Assembly: GCA_964413055.1 (NCBI GenBank)
Contig: CAYPRB010000002.1
Location: 1 to 64,000 of the forward strand
Reading direction: 5' to 3'
DNA length: 64,000 nucleotides
Source: UBA3102 sp964413055
GTDB lineage: Bacteria > Bacillota > Desulfotomaculia > Desulfotomaculales > Pelotomaculaceae
Shown: one piece after another, positions 34,677 to 43,298 of the stretch
Position numbering within the stretch: the stretch's first letter is position 1
Layout: each line of letters opens with the position of its first letter
The notes under the pieces: model-generated
What the model was told of the DNA's origin: nothing
The model's input: the letters and a program-made list of their open reading frames with translations, nothing else
Databases searched by the model: none
Translations under genes and position numbers: made by a program

Positions 34677-36329
34677 ATTTTATTACTGGAATGCAGTAAA
34701 ATTAAAAAGTATTTTGGAGATCGTTTGATCATCAACATGGAAAGATTTAGATTTTATTCTGAAGACAGGATCGGGATTGTTGGTGTGAACGGGGCAGGTA
34801 AAACTACTTTAGTTAATATTCTTAGCCAAAGATTGGAGCCTGATGAAGGGTGGGTTAAGTTGTACGGAAGGTATTCCTATATATCCCAGATTGAACCGCC
34901 TGATAACAAAAGCATAAGTTTAGAAATGGCATCCAAATTTGGGGTGGCATGTAGTTGGAACGAAAATATGAGTGGAGGAGAGAAGACGCGCTTTAAGATT
35001 GCCGGGAGTTTTGGTAATGACAGCCAGATAATATTCGCCGATGAGCCCACCAGTAATGTTGATATGGAAGGTATAGAACTTATGGAAGGTTGGTTTGCGG
35101 AATACCGGGGTGGAGTGATTATAATTTCTCATGATCGCAGCCTGTTAAATAAGCTATGTACTAAAATATTGGAGATCGAAGGCGGTAGAGTAAAGATCTA
35201 TAATGGAAACTACGACGAATACAGCGTGCAAAAAGCCCAAGAAAGAGAAAGGGCTCAGTTTGAATATCTTCAGTATGTAAATGAGAGGAAGCGGCTTAAA
35301 GGAGCTATGGTTAATATAAAGCAAAAAGCAAAGTCCATCAGGAAAGCACCTAAAAGGATGGGTAATTCCGAAGCAAGACTTCACAAGATGGGAAATCAAA
35401 AGGCAAAGGCTTCTCTAGACCGGGCAAAGAAAAATATTGAGGCCAGAATTGAGCATATGGAGGTTAAGGAAAAACCTGTGGAGACAGCGGAAATAAAATT
35501 CGATTTAACAGAATCAAAGAAGATTCACAGCAAAATTATTATTGAAGGTAATAGTATCAACAAGGTCTTTAATAATAAGGTTATCTTCAAAGATGCTGAT
35601 TTCAAGATTTCTAATGGTTCCAAAGTCGCACTAATTGGTTCAAACGGTTGCGGAAAGAGTACTTTGCTTAAAATGATAACGCAGCAGGATGCTGCCATCA
35701 AAATTGCGCCTGCGGTAAAGATAGGCTATTTTAGTCAGGATATGAGCATTTTAAACGAAAAATTAACCATTCTGGAAAATGTGATGGAAAACAGCATCTA
35801 TCAGGAAAGCTTTACCAGGACATTATTGGCAAGATTATTGTTCAAACGGGAGGATGTTTATAAAAAAGTATGTGTGTTAAGCGGAGGAGAGCGTGTAAAA
35901 GTTTCTTTTGCAAAAATACTCCTGGATGATTTCAATCTGTTAATGTTGGATGAACCGACCAATTACCTTGATATCAAATCTCTTGAAGTCATTGAGGAGG
36001 CACTGCGAAATTATAACCGAACCTTAATTTTTGTTTCCCATGACCGCAGTCTTATCAATTCTGTGGCGGAGTACATAATGATTATTGAAAATCAGGGAAT
36101 AAAAATGTTCCATGGAAACTATGCGGAGTATTTAGCAAAAAAATATCCAGCAACGCATAAAGATAAAGAGGATGTTGAAAAAAAAATATTAATATTGCAG
36201 CATCGATTATCAGAAATCATAGGAAGATTATCCATGCCATCGAAAAAAGATAATTTTGAAGAGCTCGATCATGAATATCATGAAGTAATGGGTAAGCTGA
36301 ATAAACTTAAGACCAAGAGGAGGCGGTAA
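34677..36329 (+). CDS. ABC-F family ATPase, ribosome-protection type
   Basis: A soluble protein of about 550 residues with two ABC domains and no TM segments: Walker A VNGAGKTT and SNGCGKST; signatures MSGGEKTRFK and LSGGERVKVS; Walker B IIFADEPTSNVD and LLMLDEPTNYLD; H-loops SHDRS in both. The linker between them is long, basic and helical, as in antibiotic-resistance ABC-F proteins that bind the ribosomal E site and remove drugs. No ATG, GTG or TTG lies at a proper distance from AAGGAGG; in-frame ATT 34677 (spacing eight) gives M-ILLLECSKIKKYFGDR, which fits relatives, so an ATT start is suggested. CTG 34686 is the alternative. A basic tail ends the protein. Which drugs it protects against cannot be told. 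Confidence 0.88.
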   Translation: MLLLECSKIKKYFGDRLIINMERFRFYSEDRIGIVGVNGAGKTTLVNILSQRLEPDEGWVKLYGRYSYISQIEPPDNKSISLEMASKFGVACSWNENMSGGEKTRFKIAGSFGNDSQIIFADEPTSNVDMEGIELMEGWFAEYRGGVIIISHDRSLLNKLCTKILEIEGGRVKIYNGNYDEYSVQKAQERERAQFEYLQYVNERKRLKGAMVNIKQKAKSIRKAPKRMGNSEARLHKMGNQKAKASLDRAKKNIEARIEHMEVKEKPVETAEIKFDLTESKKIHSKIIIEGNSINKVFNNKVIFKDADFKISNGSKVALIGSNGCGKSTLLKMITQQDAAIKIAPAVKIGYFSQDMSILNEKLTILENVMENSIYQESFTRTLLARLLFKREDVYKKVCVLSGGERVKVSFAKILLDDFNLLMLDEPTNYLDIKSLEVIEEALRNYNRTLIFVSHDRSLINSVAEYIMIIENQGIKMFHGNYAEYLAKKYPATHKDKEDVEKKILILQHRLSEIIGRLSMPSKKDNFEELDHEYHEVMGKLNKLKTKRRR

Positions 36330-36452
36330 AATGAATTTGCTGCAAGATTATTTATAACTATTGGGGAGTGAACAATATTTTGTGGAAATGCTTTTCTTAC
36401 CCCCAAAAATGGTTAAGTAAGCTATAAACTGCATTTGGGGTTGGGTTAAAAT

Positions 36453-37316
36453 TTATCTTTGTTTTCTATATTCGGATGGTGTTACCCCTACCATCCTTTT
36501 AAATACTGTAGAAAAGTGAGCGCGATTATTGAAGCCGCAAAGAATACTTACCTCGCTAATCGAACAGGTATTCTTCTCAAGCAGACTTTTTGCCCTTTCA
36601 ATTCTAAGGTCCATTAAGTATTTATAGGGAGTTTTTCCGGTATGTTTTTTGAAAATCCGTATCAGGTGGTAGGGGCTGTAGTTTGCAAAGGCCGCCAGTT
36701 CATCCAGTGAAAACTCGGAACATAGATAGCTGTGAAGGTATTCTCTTACGTGTTTAATGGTTTTTGCATCACTATATTCTTTGTTCCAATCATACGGAAG
36801 GCTGTTCCTTGTATTTCTTAACAGGCTGATTATGATCTGTGTATTAAGGCTCTGAAGTACAAACTCGTATCCAATCTGCCGGCTTTTTGCCTCTTCCATA
36901 AAAAGGAACACCAGACTGCTTATGTTGGAATTCACATCCTTATAGGATTCGTTATGGAACAGCAGCTTATCTTTTCCCGTAAGCAAGTGTGAAAACTCTC
37001 TCATATACTTAGTCTGAATAAAAACAGGTATATAGGTTTCAACCAATTTTTCCTCGGTATACAGATGAACCTGATCCGGATTCAAGGGGAATATTTTGTT
37101 TCGTTCCAGGAGATGTTTTTTTTGCTGCACCACAATTTGAGGCATGTTTTTGGACGGGATAAGAAACTTATAGCACTTAAACCCCTTGGGCTCAGAAAAT
37201 ACATTATTTGCTTCTAAAACGGTTATTCTATCACTGGAATAGGTTTTAACTATTTTTGGAATTTCTGCAGGTAGGTCGTTAAACAATTCTTCACAAAACA
37301 GCTTAATAATAATCAC
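36453..37316 (-). CDS. AraC family transcriptional regulator
   Basis: A 287-residue regulator. The last 100 residues form the AraC double HTH (IKHVREYLHSYLCSEFSLDELAAFANYSPYHLIRIFKKHTG, then SISEVSILCGFNNRAHFSTVFKRMVGVTPSEYRK). The N-terminal 180 residues look like a cupin-type ligand domain (PLNPDQVHLY). Start GTG 37316 is tentative; GGTAG is the only purine stretch upstream. Convergent with the ABC-F gene; target unknown. Confidence 0.85.
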   Translation of the reverse strand: MIIIKLFCEELFNDLPAEIPKIVKTYSSDRITVLEANNVFSEPKGFKCYKFLIPSKNMPQIVVQQKKHLLERNKIFPLNPDQVHLYTEEKLVETYIPVFIQTKYMREFSHLLTGKDKLLFHNESYKDVNSNISSLVFLFMEEAKSRQIGYEFVLQSLNTQIIISLLRNTRNSLPYDWNKEYSDAKTIKHVREYLHSYLCSEFSLDELAAFANYSPYHLIRIFKKHTGKTPYKYLMDLRIERAKSLLEKNTCSISEVSILCGFNNRAHFSTVFKRMVGVTPSEYRKQR

Positions 37317-37458
37317 CTACCAAAAACCAATATTTAACATGTGATCATATTATATAGCAATATCAGAAACATATCAAGCAATGGTCGAAACCATCGGCAG
37401 TAAATCTCCTGGTATAATCCGGTTAAAATAATCCAATTTTGATGCGTCCAAATGCTGA

Positions 37459-38343
37459 AAATTTTATTTTGATATTTACATCGGAAGCAGCAGTGGAGGA
37501 AACTTTGCCTGGACTGTGCCGGATATCTCTACAGACCAGGCCAGAATCAAAATAACCGGCCAGATACAGTACTTTACACGTTACCAAGAACCTTTTACTG
37601 TAGAAGGCACCAGCGATGCCGACTTTTCTATCGGGTGCCTTCCCGCTGCCCCGACAGAACTTTCGGCAGTTGTCCTTTCCGGCTCCGGGATTCAGCTCAC
37701 CTGGACGGACAATGCGGACAATGAAACAGGGTTTGCCATAGAGCGAAATCAGCACGAAATCGTTACAGTGGGTACAGATGTAGAAACAGCCACCCACAGC
37801 GGTCTTCCCCCCGGAGCTCTCTATTCTTACAGAGTACGGGCCTTTAACCCTTTTGGGTATTCGGATTATTCCAATACGGTCAGGGTGGCGACATTATCTG
37901 AAGAACTTGTTTTACCATTTTTGGAGGCCCCTTCCGGTCTCGTGGCGGAAGCAATCTCCGAATCTGAAATATTACTTAACTGGAAGGATAACGCAGACGA
38001 TGAGGAAGGTTTCACAATTTATCGGGACGGAGAGGTGATTGTGACCGTCGGCGCAGATGTAGAGATATTTACAGACACTGGGCTTGACGCCGGGGCCACT
38101 TATACATACAGTGTACGAGCTTACAGCGAAACGACCAAATCAAACCATTCAAATGAGGCTGTTGTTACCATCTTGCCTGCTGATGATAATTCTACACCTT
38201 TATCTGAAGCGGAAACTGTTATTCGCTTTACCATCGACAGTACAGGATACTCCGTGGATGATGCGCTGTGGGTCTTTTGGAAGACACCCGGGGGAACAAG
38301 GTGCTCGCCACGCTGGAGGCTTTCGATGAGCGTATGGTTGTAA
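37459..38343 (+). pseudogene. Decayed surface protein, fragment 1: Ig-like plus two fibronectin type III domains
   Basis: The frame opens directly after a stop with FDIYIGSSSGGNFAWTVP, i.e. in the middle of a bacterial Ig-like domain (W-TVP-x-x-x-x-x-QARIKI), so the 5' end is lost. Two fibronectin III domains follow, each with LTWTDNADNETGF / LNWKDNADDEEGF and Y-x-YRVRA / YTYSVRA strands. At about 38275 the homologous reading shifts to the frame of fragment 2. No start signal. It once belonged to a large secreted or wall protein with a C25 peptidase domain (next entries). Confidence 0.62.
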
Positions 38344-39563
38344 TACCGGGACACGGTGTGGTTCAGTACCCCGGTGAAAGAGCGGCGCTCCAGCAGTGCT
38401 CCATCGGACCGGGGCCGGCGGACATCGGTACGATAATGACCGTGCAGTCAGATGAGCCCCGGATCTACCGCGTGGAGCTGTCATTTGAAGGAGGGTATGC
38501 GACAGTTATCGACGATTTGGGCTTTTCGAATGTTGGGGAGCCTTTTCCTGAAAGCGATTTCGTTCCCCGGGTTACTCTTGAAACTCCTCAAAATGGTGAT
38601 TATATTTCAGGTTTTACAGTATATCCCGGTGCTTTCGATATAAAGGGGACTATCGAGGAGGAATTCAAGTTTGAAGAGGTCGCTGTTACTGTGAGACAGG
38701 GTGACCAGGTGAGAGAGGGCTTCCTGTCCTTTAGCGGCAATGCTCCCAGTTATATCTTTGGTGGGCAGAACATCCATAATCTTATCTTCCCCGGTGAAAA
38801 CCTGATTACCGTCACGGCGAAGAGTTTTTCCGGTAACACGGGCTCCCGTTCTGTTCAGGTTTACTATGAGCCACTGGTTGCCGGGGCCGGGGCGGAGCTT
38901 CTGATTTTTGCACCCGGCGATTTTTACGAATCGTTGGAGCCGCTAAGAGACTGGAAAAACAATACCGGAATTTCATCACACATTATGACTCTGGGTGCTG
39001 TCGAACAGGACTGGCGTTTTGCCGGGTCAAGGGATCTTCCCGAACAGGTTAAAAAGGCCATTGCTCACGCTTACGAACACCACGGCACCCGTTACGTGAT
39101 GCTGGTAGGAGATGGCGACCGCTTCCCTGTTCGCTACCACAAATCCGGCCGCGAGGGCGTGTCCTGGGGTGTGGTTTACCCGATCACCGACCTCTACTAT
39201 GCCTGCCTGTTCAAACCGGACGGGACATTTGACGATTGGGACGGCAACGGCGATGGTATAATAGGTGAGTGGTGGGCGTCGCCGGTTGAAGGGGATAATG
39301 CGGAAAATTTTACTCAGATCAATATCGACGGTTGTAGCCTGAAGCCGGATGTTGCGGTGGGGAGAGTGCCGGCCTCCATGGCCTGCGAGGTGGATGCCTA
39401 CGTTAACAAGGTAATTGCGTATGAAATTGAAGAAGCCGGACTTGGTATGCCCTGGAATCCTGGCTGGATAATATCGTGCTCTGGAGCGGGCAGGGGCCTT
39501 ATCCAAATGATGAAGCAGATCTGGAATATGTGGCCGATGTGTTGCTGTCCGATTTCACAGTAA
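38268..39563 (+). pseudogene. Decayed surface protein, fragment 2: gingipain-like C25 peptidase, N-terminal part
   Basis: Continues fragment 1 in another frame: beta-rich domains (about 1-200), then the start of a peptidase C25 domain: LLIFAPGDFYESLEPLRDWKN, VKKAIAHAYEHHGTRYVMLVGDGDRFPVRY, ITDLYYACL, and PDVAVGRVPAS with a following helical segment. The homologous sequence leaves the frame at about 39478 (GWLDNIVLWSG expected, WIISCSGAG seen). It lacks its own start. Confidence 0.65.
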
Positions 39564-39718
39564 AAAAACATTACCGTTCAGAAAAAAGTCAGGACCTGCA
39601 GAGTTGGCGGGAAGGTCTAATCGACGATATCAACAGGGGTGCCTTTTTTGCCATTTTCTTCGGTCATGGCAGCCGGGAGTCCATGGGCGGAATACTGAAT
39701 AGTCCTGATGCCATTTGA
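39476..39718 (+). pseudogene. Decayed surface protein, fragment 3: C25 peptidase with catalytic His
   Basis: Carries the C25 peptidase on in the next frame: LWSGQGPYPNDEADLEYVADVLL, and INRGAFFAIFFGHGSRESMGG, where GHGS holds the catalytic His. The frame stops at 39718, before the segment with the catalytic Cys, so the enzyme is broken even if the frameshifts were repaired. Confidence 0.6.
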
Positions 39719-40601
39719 TTTACCTCCCGAACAGATAGCCTGGGTCAGGTTTGATTTCGGAAACGGTATTCCCCAGTACGAGATACATGATGCTGAGTAT
39801 GTCAAAAGGCAGGCCCTGATCAAGATTGGTAGCACATGGGAGTATGAGGACTGGACTGATCTTGAATACAGGGAATTCTGCAGGAGGAAGGATGACGAGC
39901 ATGTAAAGGCCATTTATTTAATCCATTCCAATGCCAACCTCCAGGAAGCCATGGATTACCAATACACTGTTAATACAAAAGGCGACTGTCCTATGAAAGG
40001 TTATACCAAAGTTAACTGGGAACTTACATCAGGTGCGGAAGGAATGGTTGTAACAGAATCGTTTGACCTGTATTCGGAAGATGAAATTGAGTACTGTCCC
40101 CTCAGTGATGCTTTTGTATTAACGAAAAGAAATGCGACATTTAACAGCCTCAAAATTACAGAAATGCCTAATCCTTTTCACATGCCGGATGTGCCGGAGG
40201 TTGGGCCGGCCACGATCACGCAAAAGGTTGAAGGGGCGGGCACTATAAATGAAAAGTACAACGAGGAAGAACAGTTCTGGAAGTTTACGATGAATGAAGA
40301 TGGGACGGTTAGTTTTAATATATTTCCCGAAACAAAAACAACCGGATGGATTACTTATACGGAGAGCGGCGATATGAGAAGCGAGGTGAAAAAAAGAGAA
40401 AGAGATTATCCGCCTATTACCAGAGGCAGCATGGATCTTGAAAACGGAAGCAAGTCTTATACCACGCATACCGGTGAAAAAATAATCCAGGACTGTATTG
40501 TTGGTGAAAGCACTATTTCCGGTAATTTTATAATAGAAACGAGAGAAGCATTAGGTTCCGGAAAATATACAGTAGAGTTTGAGTATGATATTTCAGGATA
40601 G
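39708..40601 (+). CDS. Unrecognised protein adjoining the C25 peptidase remnant
   Basis: A 297-codon frame overlapping fragment 3 by 11 bases. It has no ribosome site and no signal peptide. Sequence is acidic, with aromatic strands (TQKVEGAGTINEKYNEEEQFW, ENGSKSYTTHTGEKI) that suggest a beta-rich C-terminal half. It may be the 3' part of another surface gene joined to the peptidase remnant by deletion. I do not recognise a family and cannot say whether it is translated. Confidence 0.45.
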   Translation: MPFDLPPEQIAWVRFDFGNGIPQYEIHDAEYVKRQALIKIGSTWEYEDWTDLEYREFCRRKDDEHVKAIYLIHSNANLQEAMDYQYTVNTKGDCPMKGYTKVNWELTSGAEGMVVTESFDLYSEDEIEYCPLSDAFVLTKRNATFNSLKITEMPNPFHMPDVPEVGPATITQKVEGAGTINEKYNEEEQFWKFTMNEDGTVSFNIFPETKTTGWITYTESGDMRSEVKKRERDYPPITRGSMDLENGSKSYTTHTGEKIIQDCIVGESTISGNFIIETREALGSGKYTVEFEYDISG

Positions 40602-40632
40602 GACGCAAAAAAAATAAAGATAAAGATTCCTG

Positions 40633-40709
40633 AAGATACCCCAAGGCAAGACTGTGCGTTCCTGGGGCTCATCGCAAGGGCAACGGCAAACCAGCCCTGT
40701 GGGTATCTT
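40633..40709. other. Intergenic segment with long-range stem
   Basis: AAGATACCC at 40633-40641 and GGGTATCTT at 40701-40709 can close a stem around an inner region where CCCCAAGG/CCTGGGG and GGGCT/AGCCC can also pair. TTATAT follows. It could be a terminator of the preceding frame or a structured RNA; it does not fit a riboswitch consensus I know. Confidence 0.35.
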
Positions 40710-40797
40710 TATATCCTCCCTTGTACAATATAGTTGTTAACTTGTTTTCTGCTCGGGAGGGTGTTATATACAAAGCTTCTTAGTATATAAATAAGAA

Positions 40798-40936
40798 TCT
40801 GTGCCGCTGGAACGGCGGTCACATGCCTGGAGAGCTAGACTGCAGTAAAGGGTCTACGATGAACCAGGAAGCCTTGTAACTTTGTTTTGTTTTGGAAGCC
40901 CCCTTCCTGAGCAAAGCGAAGGGAGGGGTGGTTCAC
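40798..40936 (+). mobile_element. Right-end relic of an IS200/IS605-type (TnpB) element
   Basis: One frame reads SVPLERRSHAWRARLQ, a stop, RVYDEPGSL, resembling the degenerate C-terminal tail of TnpB proteins of IS1341/IS605 elements (often ending ...VYDEPGSP). It is followed by GGAAGCCCCCTTC, a loop, GAAGGGAGGGGTGGTTCAC: a strong hairpin and end motif typical of TnpB-element right ends, the region that also encodes the omega RNA scaffold. No tnpB body, tnpA or left end is present. A TTGTTT, 17 bases, TATATA promoter-like pair lies upstream at 40742-40770. Confidence 0.5.
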
Positions 40937-41015
40937 AACTCTACCTATAACCAAAAACTATTAGTAAATCATTGTGATGAAATATATAATAGATATTGCT
41001 GGAGGTGATAATTAG

Positions 41016-41762
41016 ATGATTGATATTCACAGTCATATCCTGCCTGGTTTGGATGACGGGGCGGCCAATATGGACGAGGCTGTTGCCATAGCCCGCGGCG
41101 CTTTGGCGAGCGGTATCAAGCAAATAGTAGCCACTCCCCACGTGAGAACAAGACGGTATCCCAGCAAAGAAACAATCCTGGACGCAACTTCAAATCTGCA
41201 AAAAGAGCTGCAAAAAAAAGGCATCAATTTCCCCGTACTGCCCGGTGGAGAATACAGAATTGATCCTGAACTGCCCCAGCGGTTTTCCAAGGGTGAACTC
41301 CTGACCATCAACGATAAAGGTCGCTACCTGCTGGTAGAACTCCCCGACGCATACGTTCCTGATTATACGGCCGCGGTTTTAAACGATCTTCAGGCGCAGG
41401 GCGTAACACCAATTATCGCCCACCCGGAACGCAACGATGATTTTATCAGGGACCATTCCCGCCTTTACGAACTGGTTGCACATGGCGCACTGGCCCAGCT
41501 AACCGCCGGTAGCCTGACCGGTTTTTATTATCCTGAAATTACCGTTGCTGCCCGGGCTTTTTTGGAGCAGGGCCTGATCCATTTCCTTGGTTCAGACGCG
41601 CATTCCGCCAGCGGTCAACTACCGCATTTCAAGCCTGGAGCAAGAGAAACAATGCGGGTGCTCGGTGAAGAACAGGGGCACCGCGTGCTGAAAATCAATC
41701 CCCAACGGGTGGTCCGGGGTGAGTTCATTGAAGTTGGTGAATTAAAGAAAAAAGCAACCTAA
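41016..41762 (+). CDS. PHP-type tyrosine-protein phosphatase, CpsB/YwqE family
   Basis: A 248-residue metal-dependent phosphatase: MIDIHSHILPGLDDGA (metal ligands), ATPHVRTRRYP, PGGEYRID, IIAHPERN and FLGSDAHSA match CpsB/YwqE, which dephosphorylates bacterial tyrosine kinases that govern capsule or exopolysaccharide length. No tyrosine kinase gene is next to it here. GGAGGTGAT lies before ATG 41016. It could act on capsule regulation together with the locus at 20-26 kb, but that is speculation. Confidence 0.9.
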   Translation: MIDIHSHILPGLDDGAANMDEAVAIARGALASGIKQIVATPHVRTRRYPSKETILDATSNLQKELQKKGINFPVLPGGEYRIDPELPQRFSKGELLTINDKGRYLLVELPDAYVPDYTAAVLNDLQAQGVTPIIAHPERNDDFIRDHSRLYELVAHGALAQLTAGSLTGFYYPEITVAARAFLEQGLIHFLGSDAHSASGQLPHFKPGARETMRVLGEEQGHRVLKINPQRVVRGEFIEVGELKKKAT

Positions 41763-41905
41763 TGTTTTTGAAGAAACGAACGTTTTCCTTTTCCTCATGG
41801 ACTAACCAACAAAATAAAAACTCCTTTAGTGGGTGGGAAAATTATCATTTTTGTTATATGATTTATTTATATTATTGAAAACAACATAAGCAGAGGAGTT
41901 TTTTA

Positions 41906-42262
41906 TTGAGCCAAAAAAATAAAAAGTTGATCAGATTAAAATGGACGGCACGAATTATCGCCGGAGCCGTTATTGTTTTTGGTTTGCCGTTTTATTTTGG
42001 ATATGGCAATCCGCTACCTTTTATAAAATCTGATTATACCTTATGGGACAATATTTGGTTAACGGTTTTCCCGGTTATGTTCATCGGGCTAGCTGCAGGG
42101 TGGAAGTTCGAGAAAGTTGGCGGCTATCTGGTGACTGTTTCTGTGGGAATGGGACTTTTGATGGGACTTTTAATGCAGGGTGAATTAGTATGGCATATGC
42201 TGGTGCCACTGGTTGCAGGTATTCTCTATCTAGTTGTCGGCTGTAAAGCCGAAGTTGGTTGA
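41906..42262 (+). CDS. Small four-TM membrane protein of unknown function
   Basis: A 118-residue protein with TM helices at about 13-33, 48-65, 72-92 and 97-113; no family recognised with certainty. The TTG start follows AGAGGAG. The leader contains AAAAACTCCT at about 41816 and AGGAGTTTTTT just before the start; they could pair and hide the ribosome site. A terminator follows at 42283. Confidence 0.6.
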   Translation: MSQKNKKLIRLKWTARIIAGAVIVFGLPFYFGYGNPLPFIKSDYTLWDNIWLTVFPVMFIGLAAGWKFEKVGGYLVTVSVGMGLLMGLLMQGELVWHMLVPLVAGILYLVVGCKAEVG

Positions 42263-42282
42263 TCCTGGGTGTGGGTCGTGTG

Positions 42283-42310
42283 AAGCGGGGCTTTAAAAAC
42301 CCCGCTTTTT
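42283..42310 (+). terminator. Rho-independent terminator
   Basis: AAGCGGGG and CCCCGCTT pair around CTTTAAAAA-type loop sequence, followed by TTT. Confidence 0.82.
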
Positions 42311-42374
42311 GCATTCTTTTAGTAACGATCCAATTTTCAAAGCAACCTCAGAATAATCGGGAGGGTGTTAAGAT

Positions 42375-42602
42375 ATGAGCGGGGGGCAAAAAATAGTTTC
42401 TTTAGTGCCTTCATTTACCGAAATTCTGTATTTCCTGGGTTTGGTTCCGGGAAAACAGGGTTTATCCCGTTTCCTGTTCTACCATATGCCGGCCCGGTCC
42501 CAGGTTGATTGGCGGGATGGAAAAACTGCACCGCCTGCTATTTCCTGCCCTGGCCGTGCAGGAATAATTTTGCAAGCAGCGAAGAATGATTTAAAAGGCT
42601 AA
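42375..42602 (+). pseudogene. Fragment of a BtuF-like substrate-binding protein
   Basis: The first 30 residues, GGQKIVSLVPSFTEILYFLGLVPGKQGLSRFL, match the start of the periplasmic-binding domain of cobalamin/haem-type binding proteins (RIVSLVPSxTEILYALGLGD). The remaining residues do not continue the fold, and the protein ends at 75 residues against about 280-300 normally. GGAGGGTG lies upstream, so a short peptide may be made, but the gene is broken. Confidence 0.6.
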
Positions 42603-42637
42603 TCAGAAAGCAGCAGCCTTGAAAGAGAGATGAGTTT

Positions 42638-43285
42638 ATGCAGTGGAAAGTAAAAGATCCGGTCAGCGGGTTAACGCATTTAATAGGCGCGTTATTGTCG
42701 GTGGCGGCACTGGTAATACTTGTTTGTGGGGCTGCCCGTGAAGGAACCTCCCGGCATGTAGTGTCTTTTGCCGTTTTCGGTGCCAGTCTGATTTTACTGT
42801 ATACCGCCAGTACACTTTATCACCTGCTACCTCTCAGGGAAAAGGCCACCCGGGCGTTAAAAAGGGTGGACCACATGATGATCTACGTGCTGATTGCCGG
42901 GACCTGCACCCCGATCAGCCTGGTCGCGCTCCGCGGCGCTTGGGGGTGGAGCGTGCTGGGAAGCATTTGGGGACTGGCCGTGCTTGGGATAATTATGAAA
43001 ATTATCTGGTTAAACGCGCCCCGCTGGTTTTCCACCCTCATTTACGTCGTGATGGGCTGGTTGGTTGTGATTGCCTTTCCGCCGTTGTTGCGGGCGGTTC
43101 CTTTAAATGGAATCTGCTGGTTGGTGGCAGGGGGCATCCTGTACACTGCCGGTGCGGTAATTTACGGAATCAAAAAGCCCAATCTGATCAAAGGGTTTGG
43201 TTTTCACGAGATTTTTCACTTGTTTGTGATGGCAGGAAGTTACGGCCATTTCTGGTTGATGTATCGCTATATTTTACACGTGTAA
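42638..43285 (+). CDS. trhA: PAQR family membrane homeostasis protein TrhA (hemolysin III)
   Basis: A 215-residue protein with seven TM helices and the family signatures DPVSGLTHLIGALLS, STLYHLLP, KRVDHMMIYVLIAGTCTPI and, near the end, GFGFHEIFHLFVMAGSYGHF; these hold the conserved Ser, His and Asp residues of the hydrolase-like PAQR core. B. subtilis YplQ and relatives tune membrane energetics and fluidity; the haemolysin name is historical. Preceded by GAAAGAGAG. Confidence 0.9.
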   Translation: MQWKVKDPVSGLTHLIGALLSVAALVILVCGAAREGTSRHVVSFAVFGASLILLYTASTLYHLLPLREKATRALKRVDHMMIYVLIAGTCTPISLVALRGAWGWSVLGSIWGLAVLGIIMKIIWLNAPRWFSTLIYVVMGWLVVIAFPPLLRAVPLNGICWLVAGGILYTAGAVIYGIKKPNLIKGFGFHEIFHLFVMAGSYGHFWLMYRYILHV

Positions 43286-43298
43286 TTTTGATTGAGCT

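Noticed and set aside
36330..36365. Eight-codon frame with AGGAGG right behind the ABC-F gene
   Set aside because: Too short to support as a gene; probably the stub of a lost downstream gene.
40633..40709. Considered a riboswitch (c-di-GMP or similar) because of GGCAAACC
   Set aside because: Other conserved parts of such riboswitches are missing and no fitting gene follows in the same strand within the expected distance; kept only as an unassigned structured segment.
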